From the NCBI GenBank assembly GCA_003991915.1, contig RQTK01000022.1, forward strand, positions 957,185 through 1,021,184: a stretch of DNA of 64,000 nt. Direction: 5' to 3'. Under the pieces are notes generated by a model, which had not been told where the DNA came from, searched no databases, and saw only the letters and a list, made by a program, of their open reading frames with translations. Shown here in pieces: positions 20,160 through 32,200 of this stretch. The translations under genes and the position numbers were made by a program. Position 1 is the stretch's first letter, and the number at the start of each line of letters is the position of its first letter. Source of the stretch: Elysia chlorotica (lineage: Eukaryota > Mollusca > Gastropoda > Plakobranchidae).

Positions 20160-23100
20160 AACGAAATATACCAAACCCAAGCATTGGTCACAATATTGAA
20201 GCATGTACTACTAGATGTGCAGTAACAGTAGGCTCTGAGACACATACCAACATAATTCACCCAATTCTCATATAAAAATCCTCATTTAAATGAATTGTCC
20301 TGCTTCATATAAGGTTTTAAGTGTAACATTAGATTACTTACAAAACAACTAAAGAAGTAAATTGCTGACAAAACAGTCACTTTGTTTCCACATCAAAATT
20401 GCCATAGCAACGCTATTTCACATCTATCATTAACAGTGCTCAGAACTGCACGAGGTCAGCAGTTTGAAACTCAGCTGATATTAACTCCGTATATATATAT
20501 ATATATTTAGAGGTTAACCAATCAATACATATCAGACAATGCTTAAGTTTTTAGTATACTGATAAGGGTAATACTAATCACTAATACTGTCTTTGTTATT
20601 ATTGTATTTGATTAACACCAGGGAAATTTCCTCTCAAATAACTGGCATCAGGAATAACTGATGAGGACAATACATAGAACAGTTGATCAAAAAATAAAGA
20701 ACAAAACACAAAAATTCACCAAATCCTTTTAATTTCCTTCACTTTCCGGTTGTTTTTGTATTATTTGGTTTTTATACTTGTACATTTACATATATGACAC
20801 GAACTATAGACATGAAGATGTGATACTTTGTGAATTAGTCGATACATTGTATAACAATAACCATTTTATTGCTGTTCCCTATTTTCAAGATTCAGCCCCC
20901 ATCCCTCTAATCATCCATTTTCCTGAAGAAGAAAAAAGAAAAAAAGAAAAAAGGAGCATCCAAGTATTCATCAACTCCGATAAGATTTCGCATTTGCTTT
21001 CAATAAGAAGGATGTAGAATTATCCTATGTGAAAAAAACAACCAGAGAACTAACAATTTTTCAATGTAAAAAAAGCATTATGTTGTGACTTTACTTCTCG
21101 TTATGCAGCAAAAAAGGTAGATATTTTAAATCAGTAATACAGGTAAAAGATAAATTGTGAATATCTCATGCGTATTCTGTAGGCTTCGTTCAATAAAATC
21201 ATTGTTCGTTTTACTTTTTAACGAGTAAGTCTACGGGTGGGAATTTAAAATATACAAAAACTCATCCAGCAAGATGCTTCACCATGATGGGACTAAAATT
21301 TGATAATAAAAAAAGCTACTACTTAAATCAAGCTCCATGGCACTCTATCAGAAATAAAAAAAAAGTTGTGTCAACATATCAAGATCCATAGCAGGTATTT
21401 GTAGTAGCAAATTTTCTTGTCTTCTTTTCAATAATAATTATAAAATTAATGAGTTTACTGAAGATTTATTTATTGCCTACTTCTTGAACTTAGAACAAAC
21501 AAAAAACACAAAATAAATGTGATTTTTTTCTGTTCATAATAGTGAATAGAACACTGAAAAGTGATTTAGACTATTTTCACTCTATATCAGAAGAACCTAA
21601 AACTGGAATTGAAATGATCAGCTGTGCAACTGCAAGCAGTGGAATGTGTCAAAAATCAATGTCCAGAAGGACAACAAAAGAAACAAAACAAAAAAGATAA
21701 CCTCTCCCCAGAAAATTTGACATCTGCCTGTAATATTGCCTGAAAACAATTTAGCATGTTAACTTTTGTAGTTGAATCATAAAAAAAATTCATATTCCAA
21801 ATAAATTTTCAGCTAGGGATACTTTCTAGAAACTAGTGTTGTTCTGAACTACAATTCTCTACTAAAACATGCCATGGGTAAAGTTGTTAACTGGAATGTC
21901 AATACTCTAAAATAAAGATCACCAAGTAATGACTGTTGAAAGAAACGATACTGATGGTAAAAATAAAATCTGTTCACAAAACTGGAATTCAAAGCAAGCA
22001 TTACAATATCTAACTTAATAAAACTCCACAACACATAAATTACAACAATGTCCGGCATTTTAAAGTTAGCTATCAGCAAAAAATTTTTAAAAAAGAATAA
22101 TGATTTACAATAAAAAAAATAGCAATTCTAAGAGTAATAGTAATGATCAAATGCAGGTTTTACACAGAGAAAAAGATATTACATTAAAACATGGTATGAA
22201 AATATTCCTCTAAAATCTATATAACTGAAGTGATAGTTAATATGTAGAGCATGTGGGAGATTATACAATGTGTATTCATGTTCGTTACAGGTGGAATGAT
22301 TTTTATCGATGATGACACAGAGTGTGGGGAGGGGGGGCTCACAGTTTAAGAGCTGACAAAAAGGGGTCAGTGAAAAAAGATGACATCACAACACAAGAAA
22401 GGGGGGGAAAAGAACAAGGGAGGAATCAAGTTAAATAGATTACATTAAAAAAAAAAAGTTCATCTTAAATTATCAAACATTATAATAACCGTCTCCACGA
22501 CTATCTTAGTATGGTCTTCACCCAGACTAACTTGTGCCATGTATTAAGAGATGGTCCCTGGCAAAACATACCCAAATGGCTTTCTGCTTGCTAGCGGGGA
22601 TAGAATATTTATCAAATCTAGTAAGAGACTTCCCAGCTAAAAATACAAAGTTCTAGTGGAAAGAAAAAAAATTCATCATCAGAGAATGAGTTCACTAAGA
22701 AGTTAAGTAGGAATCTTGCCACAAACCTCCCTTGATTGACATTTCATTTGGTAATTTTCACATGTTCATTGCACCATACCTGATGATGAAATTAAAGCTT
22801 GAGTAGGTCTCCTTTTCATTTGTAGACAGTCAAGTACATTGCACAGCAGCTACATATTAACAATAACATTGACAACTTTTTTTATTAAATGAGATATGAA
22901 ACAACCTACCTTCATAATAATTTTCAGTGGATTTTCATCTCACTTCAACCAAAATCAGACGAACATTTTTACAAAAATATTCACATGCATTGTATCACAT
23001 TTTCAAGTAAAAATGAAGAGCAACAGAATATTATTACGCAAAACTAAAAAAAACTTTAATGGTAAAAAGATTTCATAAAATTGTAAATATTTTGAATCCT

Positions 23101-24895
23101 GGCTTTTTTCTTCTATAATCTTGTGCTCGATTTAACAATGAAATAAAAGGATAGGTTTATCTTTCTACCTTGCAGACAAAGGAGGGAACATTTTCAAACT
23201 ATGGGTTGATCATACCTCTGTAAAGCAAGGATTCACCTTTTTTTTTAGTTTTATACGATACAAATGTAAATAGTTCATCTTTTAATTTAAAGCGCCATAG
23301 AAAACAATATAAAGCAGTGAAATGTAAGAAATATAAGAGCAGCTTCTTCCAAATGATACATGAAAAACAAATCCTAAAAAAATTAGGGCAAAAAGGGTAC
23401 AAAATTGTGGTGTACTTCACAACTGTTTGATTCACTATTTTTTTGTACTTGTAACCATTTCCACAAAATGTAGAATTTATAAAAAGGGTTTGTACAGAAC
23501 ATATATATATATATATACAGTAAAAATTTAACAGGATGTAAAGGTCCCTATAATTTAGGAGAGCAAAGAGTAGCAAGAATGCAGCTCAAAAGCATTCAAG
23601 GTTAGATTGAATTTAAAAAAAAAAATTTAAAAAATGCATGCTTAGTTCAAATATTTATAAGAATGTTCTTGTGGGAAAAATGTATACAGACAAACCAGAT
23701 AAAGACATTTCATTTTGTTTCCAGAGATCAATGAGAATTGAAAGCAGCTAAAGAGGATCATACAATACTTGTGTGTCAAGTTTCTGAGAAAATTCTAGCA
23801 GTATGCTATTAAATGATGCTGTGCTACCCACCTGTTACACTGTAACATGCAAGTGACACTTGTGTATTAATGGTTATAGTCCCTTTGTAAAAGTGTGATT
23901 TAATTTAGGTGGGGGAAAGGGAATAACTGCAAGTGTTGCCAACAAGAACTTGGTAGAAAAAAAAAGAATTAAAAAAACATATACACACTAAGTAACTAAT
24001 CTAGTTAAACAGAAAAAAAATAAGCAAGCCAAGATTCATATACAAAATGCCAGCTATTTCTCTCGTTTTGAAGAACAGCATGTGTAAAAACTTGTGAAAA
24101 CATTCAGGCCAAGAGACCCATTATAATCAGATACACAGGTTAAAAATGGACATCTTAACAAGCATTTAGTCAAATAACCTTTGGACCATTGATTGATAAT
24201 CAGAACCAAAGGATTTTAAAATCTGTATCCTGCCATTTTTCACTCATCATTTTAATGTATTTATTTTTTGTACACTCGCTTACTCATTCAATCAAAAGAT
24301 AATGCAACTTGATTCACACTTACAATTCTTATGATAATAAAATCTGTGTGATCCTTAACTTTTTGCAGACATTTTTTTTTTCTTCCTATGACTTATGAGA
24401 AAAAAAAAGCATTTTTTACCAATGGGTTTTTTATCTATTTTCTCACTTGTAATGATAATATAATAAAAATGAAAAATAACCAGAGCAATCCACTGACGGC
24501 AATCTTAAGCCTCAGTCCTTAAAGCTGTGAATATCTGGACTATTAGATTTCAGGAACTATATAAATTAAATCCTTTCCATACTTAGCATTTCATAAATTC
24601 ATAGAACAAAGCATAGTCTTGCTCACCTTGCAAAACAAATGATAAATAGCTTTTAAACACTTTCAGTCAAAAAACAGTAATCTCAGAACACATAGGAATG
24701 GATTCACAAAGTCAAAAAAATGTACAACCAAAACAAAACAAACCAGACCATTACAGAAGACTACACCATTCTCCTCAAAACTTTCATAGTTGAGGATCCT
24801 TCTACATTTTTTTCTATTCCACTTCTTGTTTGTTTCCAATTGACCATATGGTCATCAAAAATCATTTCTCCTGCCCCTGACTTCATTTTGTAGAT
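20160..24895 (-). other. AT-rich segment, possible long 3' UTR of calsyntenin
   Basis: It contains no domain-bearing frames, and far fewer microsatellites and transposons than the flanks. On the minus strand AATAAA signals lie at 24265-24260, 21474-21465 and 20870-20865. If the transcript is spliced from 26045 to 24895, this would be its terminal exon. The extent and poly(A) site are inferred. Confidence 0.35.
20865..20870 (-). terminator. candidate distal poly(A) signal (AATAAA) for the minus-strand transcript
   Basis: AATAAA on the minus strand, the last one before the repeat-rich DNA below 20.16 kb. Proximal alternatives are at 24265-24260 and 21470-21465. Confidence 0.25.
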
Positions 24896-25804
24896 CTGAA
24901 ATAAAAAATAAGGAGAAAAACTGTTGGCTTTGCATATCATGAGTGTGTAAACAATTAAATCTTTGGATAAGGATACTGACGGCTATTTAGACTTGTAATG
25001 GAAGATTTGCTGCAACATTCTGCACAACCTTTACAGCTGTTTAGAGAGCCTATATCAAGGATATAAAAATGTAATTGTAAATTTTCTTTTCTTTAGCCTA
25101 AATATCTCTTCCACATCCCAGTAAATTCAAAATTAATCTTCAATGAATTTTACGTTTCCAGGAGAAGTTTGTAAGGAGAAATGGGCATTTTCAATTTCTG
25201 ATGGGGTTTTTTTAACCTCTGAAATGTTATGTATCTGACTAAATAAGGCTGCTATTTTCACTTCCATAGCAATAATAAGATTCTTCATGACAGAATGCCC
25301 TACAGCTGAGCTTGTATTTGGTCCAAAACCATTTTTTTAAAAATAAATATCCGTAAGTACCATAAGTCAGCATTGACTTTTAGATATTTTTCAGCTGGAC
25401 ATCTTTCTAGCTACTACCCAGACTTGCTCGAAGAATACTTCTGTACTGACATCAGCATCGAAAATTATTGCAAGCTATATCGTAACAGAAGACATAATCA
25501 CGCCCCATAAGCATGGGGTTTCCTGATCACTCATTGGCTCCGTGAGTCTAGGTTAGAGCTATGATTGGACACCAATGCAGATTTTCTTACCTATCGTCTT
25601 TAATTTGCTATAGACCATGTTATCACAAGGCCTCTAATACCAACAATGTTAAGCCCGCTTTGAAATGATATTCTTATTTCATCACAACAGTTAAAATCTT
25701 TTTCTTTATGCCCAATGGAGGCCCAAAGCAACAAATTTAGTGAAATCACTACTCACATTTCTTCCCAAAATCAGTCTGCCTCCTCTTAAATAGTTTGAAT
25801 AGTT

Positions 25805-25925
25805 TGAGTTTGAGTTTGTTGCTTAGTGACGAACGCCAGCATTATAGAGGCTATATGTGGACAGGTCCTTAGACTAACATTTGACAATTTTTTGTGTTGC
25901 CACACAAAGACCTTGCAGGGATTTG
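25805..25925 (-). mobile_element. SINE family A 3' fragment
   Basis: On the minus strand: GTGTGGCAACACAAAAAATT, GTCAAATGTTAGTCTAAGG, CATATAGCCTCTATAATGCT and an (AACTCA)-like tail. It lies in the proposed 3' UTR intron of calsyntenin. Confidence 0.6.
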
Positions 25926-26044
25926 AATATGAGCTTGAAGACAAAATCAATAACACTATATCGTCAGCTGAGAACTGCTTTGTTCTACCTCCAATGGAAA
26001 AAAGGAGACAGCAAACAATATTAGGGGTAGGTGAGCAATCTTAC

Positions 26045-26252
26045 TAGCCAGGGTCCTGGTGGAGGCTGGCAGCCTCTAAAAGCTGGTGTTGTCCCACTCC
26101 AGGTCGCCATTGGCCTGAGCCCCTTTGCCTACAGCAGGCGGCTCGTCTTCCTCTGTGCTGTCTCCATAGTCGCCCTGCATGCTGCTCTCTTCCTCCTCAC
26201 TGTCACTGTCCTCTGGGAACGTTGGCGCCGCACCGTCTTCATACTCAAACAT
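26045..26252 (-). CDS. CLSTN: calsyntenin coding exon 16 with start of 3' UTR
   Basis: Coding part 26252-26076 (58 residues plus TAG), acceptor CTATCCTGAAG. It encodes an acidic tail ending LEWDNTSF, the second kinesin light chain motif (vertebrate consensus L/M-E/D-WDDS), with Asn in place of the second Asp. Thirty bases after the stop is a good donor (GGCTA|GTAAGATTG), suggesting a spliced 3' UTR. Confidence 0.9.
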
Positions 26253-29200
26253 CTTCAGGATAGAAAAGGAATAAAAAATTGTTGGAATCTTATTTAAAAA
26301 TTAGCAATCATAGCTGCAAACTTTTGAGAAAGCAGATACAGATTTTCAGCCTGGTTAGTCATTGCAAACCTAGTCAATGGCCAAGCTTATTAGCTTCAGC
26401 TACCACTATTGACTTTAGGCAAAAGTCTAGCCATAACTTTTATAACTACACCATGGATTATGTTATTTAATAAACATGTTTTTTGTTGATTTTCATCTCA
26501 CAGTCAGAAACACGTCCGCAAAATGGAGGCTTGGTGTCAACTAATAAGAACCAGACGCTTTGCCACTTGAGCCAGTTTGCCCCTTAAGGTAAACTAGTTC
26601 TCGATTTATATCACGGAATTAGATCTAGATCCATACCATCGGATATCAACTAGATTTAGAATCTTAAGCTCCAGTCTAGATTTAGATTCAATTTTACGAG
26701 ATGCTGGTCCATTGACCCTTAAATCTAGTTTCACTTAAAAACAGTAAGGTTTGTTTGGAGGTACCCGTCTTCAGTCAGCAATTTAACTGCAAATACAACA
26801 AATTGGGTTCCCCGAAAAAATAGTTGAAAATGTTAACAACATCTGCAACATCTGCAAGTATCTGCAAGATTGAACGTTTTTCATCTCAAATAATGTGGCC
26901 TCAAATAAGAAGCTATCCTTCCCTCTCAAGATCATCATATATATATGCTGAAAAGGTCAAATCCAAACACCAGCAGTAGCAGCAGCACCATGCAACTGTT
27001 GTATCATCATCACCACTAACCTCTTTGTCCAGGGGGTTTATGGTGATGTTCAGCTCAGAGTTGTCCCACTCCATATCTGGGTTGTCCTCAACTCGGACAG
27101 TCTGCGTGCGGCGGTGAGCAGCATGGATGCGGAACACACCCAATACAATCATGAACAGGAGGAATCCCACACACACCACAATAATGGCGACCATGCCTAG
27201 ACCTGGGTGAGAAGAAACAGCAGGAAAAATCAACTCAACTGTCATTCCAATGGGGGGGGGGGGGGGGGGGAAAAAAATTTTTTTTTCCCTAACTAAAATA
27301 CTATGGTAAAAATTGAAACTATTAAATTAATAGACAATTTGCCAGGGCAGAAAAAGAATTTAGAATGTATTAGACATTCAAAATTGTCTTTTTGAATTTT
27401 TCTATGGTCATTTTAACAGCATGGGTAATCAAAAAGCTGGTGGTGTCTTACACAAGTTTGTACAAGATCAAAAGCATTTTTAAAAAATATTGAATCCCTA
27501 CTTTTGTGATGCCAACTGGATCATTATTTTTTTACTGAACCCTTTATGTAAAGCAGCATAACATATTTGGTACTATAACCTTTTCAAAGACTTTTGAACT
27601 TTGAACTGCCAACTTCTTTTTACTGAAAATTGGCATCACTGCTACTTGTAGCAAGACCCATGCCAAGAACCTGCAGACTGCAAACTTACTGGAGCTGGCG
27701 GCAGCATGCACAGCGTCTGCCTTGGACTGAGTGAGTCTCTGGTGGGCATTGTGTGTGTTTTGCTGGATGTTTGCGGGCCGTGCTGGAGCAGGGGCTTGAT
27801 GAACGGCAACCAGCTGAAAAGAGAGGGGCAAGTTACACAGTCGTTTGATAATCAGACAAAAGCCAATGTAATTTCGTCTTATTTTGGATGATAGAGATTT
27901 GAAAAACACAAAATCTATCTTGTTGTGACCATTTTGTGACTTAAATTTTTGGAGAAAAAGATTTGAAAAATACAAAATCTATCTGACTGTAATCATTTCG
28001 TAAAATGAATTTTGGAGAAAAAGAATAAGCAGCCTATCTGAACTTGGCCATTTTGTGACTTTTAAGTACATCATATGCCCCATATTTTGCTGCCAAGATG
28101 CCCAACTCCTTAGCACCAAAAGCTCTTCAATTACAATCAAATACAATTCCGTTCCTCATGCCACATGACTTGACAGTTTGATATCTAGTGTGATGTGGGT
28201 GAAATTCTGATTTTAGAAATGAAGTTGACAATGCAACCATACTTGAAATGAAAGAAGTGATCCTAAAAAACTGAGAGGTTTGATAATTCAAATAGCCAGG
28301 AATATACGCATCTGTGCTGGTCAAATGATATTTATGGGTTAGAAAACACCATTACTGTTATTTACAAAAATCTTACTCTAGAGTAAAAAAAAATGCGTGA
28401 GGAGAGCAAACATGCCAACCTAAATTTTGTCCTTAAGTAATGTCAGCTGCCACTTAGAGTAATTTTTGGAACCTTGTAGTAATAAAATGCCAGAAACATG
28501 CACATATGGTGACTTGACTTACTCAAAACACTGATCGGGTCATAGACCACAGGTGCGTGAAGCACTGTTACTGATTGTTCAGAGAAGCAGAACTAAAAAA
28601 AAGTAAAATTAATGCTCTAACACAGCTAAAATTTGTTTACGGATACCTTCAAAGTAGAAAGATATACTACCTGTGATATATTCCTCTGGTTAGATAGTAA
28701 GAACCTTGACCAAGTCTAGCCCACATCATATTTAACTGAGATCTTATGTGCAATACAATGGCAAATCCATACTTCTTTAACTTACAACCATCACTGTCAC
28801 AACATCAATGCAAATTGATGCTTTGCAATGCAGACATCGACTGCGTATTATGCTATTGAACAAAACCCAAACGAAAAGTAATGATCGAACGCTAGTATAA
28901 AAAAAAAAAATGACTATCGGCATACGTTAAATCAACCAATGGTAATAGTCATTGAATTGAACAAGTGAAAACAAAAGTACTTTAAAATCAGATAGGTGAT
29001 GTCTGTAGTCCTTGTTTGTATGAAGTCTATTTTGTCGGGCAAAATCTGAACCAGTGACTAGAGACTGAAGTTATAGATCATACTATTTTCAACTTGCCAT
29101 TATACGACAAGGACCGCCTGTGAGGTGTAATTTGCCAGAAACCATAATGGTACCACTTACTCTCTCGATGAATTTGGTACTGATGAAACGCTGGTTTTGT

Positions 29201-32200
29201 GAGGAACAGTAGAGGGTCAACGTGCGGTTTGCAAGATTCTCCGGCTTGTTGTGATAGTAGTGGATGTTGCGGATAACATTTTCATAGTTGGGAATTGTAT
29301 CTGCATCTGCAATACAAAAAAGAAAAAAAAATAGTAAATTTTAATTATATACATTTCATTTGTGCCTGTGACAAAGTCATCCACAGAGCTGCCAACCCCA
29401 CAAGAAGGACATCAACATTTTCTTACACTTTATTGCACACATTTGTTATTTGTTTACGGCTATTTAGTTAGGCAGTTATGCTTTCATGTTACGTACAATA
29501 GCAACTTACAAATGCAATCAGCATATTTTTACAATAAACACATTTTTATGACTTGATCTAAAAATTAACACTTGGAGATAAGAAAATGAACTTGGTACTC
29601 TCAATAACAGGGAAGAATGTGAAGCACTTCTTTGACAAGAGAAAGTTCTAGATTAACATCAATGGCAATTCATTTGTGCACGAATTCTATTCATGCCATT
29701 AAAAAGTAAAAATGTAGCTTGATAATACTATTTACTTCATTGAAGCTAGCTATATAAAAAGCTAAAATACGCACACAAATATACAAACCAAAATACAGCT
29801 TGTTGATACTTCAAATTTGTATTATGAGAAGCATTCAGAAAACAAATTCAGGAAATAATATAAGAATGACTCCAGGGCAATTTAAGCCAATTTTTATCAC
29901 ATTTGATCAGAACCCAGTAGATCATATTAAATGCATACAAGGTTACCTCAATAATAGCCTTCAAAAACACATAAAACTATATATAGAAAGATTGATGCTA
30001 TTAATATGTTTAAACCATATGCACTAGATTCGATGGATCTTGCTTTGTCAAACATAACTCGGATAAATGTCTGCATTATCTGAAGTTTAACCCTTAAAAG
30101 TCTGAGCCCCCAGGACATAATATGCGACATAACCACACCCCCTTACCAAACTGTAAATTCAACTATATCTCCCACTTACTCCTAATGACAACACCAGTGT
30201 TTGTTTCTGTCCACTCCAGGCCATGAGTCTCCATAAGTTCAGATGGCATGGAGAGGTGTTCAATGAACAGATTCAGGGGAGGATCAGCGATCACGTGGCA
30301 TTCATCAATCAGGAAACTCTCTTCTTTTGGTAAAGTGGATTCTGAGGAGAAAGAAGAAAAAAAAATTATAGAGAAATTGTAGTTGAGCTATACTGCCTCA
30401 TATACCTCATGCTTTGGCTATGTACCTGTAGACAGCAATTTTTAGAATTGAAAAAAAAAGAAAAGAAATTATTTCAAATTATTTCTTCACTTCACATTTG
30501 AATAACAATTTTACATTTCTGATCATGCTATCCCAAATCAGTGAGCACATAACTTGTTGACTAACCCATGTCAAATTTTTTTAGTCATAAGAAAAGTAGG
30601 GATACAATATTAAAGGCCAAGAACAAACAAAGAAAAATTAGTAAACTAGATTAGTAAAGAGCATTTTACTAACGCTCCATCATCTTTTTGGAGAACTTTT
30701 TAGCAAGCTTGGCAGCCTTTATCATGCTGGCTCCACCTTCTTCCACACTTAGGTCATCTTCATCATCCTCTTCACTGTCTTCCAAAGGCTGAGAGCGGGC
30801 AAAAATGCGGATGTCGTGGAAAACTCGAAGGCCCAGCTCGAACTCGTATACCATGCGGGTGAGATTGGAGTAGCCTGTGATGATAAACATGGGCTCTCTC
30901 TGCTCCTCCACAAGGATTCTGCGCTCCATCAGGGGAAGAACAATCGTTTGGCCCTCACAGCTGCAAAACATAAGAATGTCATATGTATAAGAAGAATTCT
31001 CAAGGAATCAATGACACACGCTTCACACACTTAATCAAATTTAGGAATTAATGTCTACTAACTAAACCATTTGTTTTTAATTCATCATTTAGGTACATAA
31101 AAAACTATTCCCCGCCATTTAACTTTTTTTTGTATTGTTTCCAATCAACTTAATAACAAGGATTAGTGTGCTGACATGACTAAATAGAAACTCTAATATA
31201 ACGACAAAAAAAGACTTTGCAAACTATGAGCATGAAGTTTTACTTTATCTTACACATAGTTTTTAACTAAAAAGTACTTACATAATGGAAGTCTCAATGG
31301 TAAGATTTCTATAGCCAGGTGTGGGGAATGAGCGTGCATTCACATAGGCCACCTGCCCCATCAAGCGGTTTACTTCTTCCACAGTGCGGCTGCTAATGGT
31401 GAACTCTGTCATGTCGTTGTTGAAACTCACACTCTGAAGAGAGAAAATTTTCACTGACGCTATGTCCGTTTTCATACGAATACCATTCAAACAATTGAAA
31501 ACATTGTACTTGAATTTTTTCTGAGATAATACAAACAATGTCTCAGAATGAATTATGTGCACATAATGCCTAATCACATTCAGAATCTTAAAATAAAAAA
31601 ACTGTACGGCAACAGCTTTACATTTTTAAATATAGGGATAGCCGTAAATAACAAAAATGAATTTTCTCGGCTTTTGCAATCACAATTCTCTTTATTCTTT
31701 TTTCCCAACCGACATATGGTTATGGACCAGTCATCTTAGTCACTATTGCTGTGAGCATAGAATGGTTCAATAATTAAATTTGTGACAAGACAAGTTGGAA
31801 AAAAAAGTAAGTAACAAACTAAGGATTCATGGAGGTTTGCTCTAATACCATTAAGTGAACATCATGTATAAATGTAAAGCAATTGGCTAACAGGCCAAAA
31901 TGTACTCACAGTGCCACTAGACATGTCACTGATAGCATGGAAGTCGAGATTTTCCTTGCAGTTGTTGAGGCAGCGGATCACTTGTTCACTCTCTGTTTTG
32001 CCCTTCAGGATAAAGAGGCCAGCCATGTATCCTTTGTAGTAGTGGCTGAAAGTGTTTTCACCACCTGCAAGCATGTGACAAGAGAATGCTTTAGGCATAC
32101 AAGTGGCAAGGTCATCATATAGTTGCAGCTAAATGCCCTTATTATATAAGATGATTTTTTTTTTCCTATTCTGAGATTTATCTACAAGGTCCAAATAATA

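Noticed and set aside
26031..26297. Plus-strand open frame opposite calsyntenin exon 16
   Set aside because: The minus strand reads the conserved acidic tail ending LEWDNTSF; the plus frame is antisense to it.
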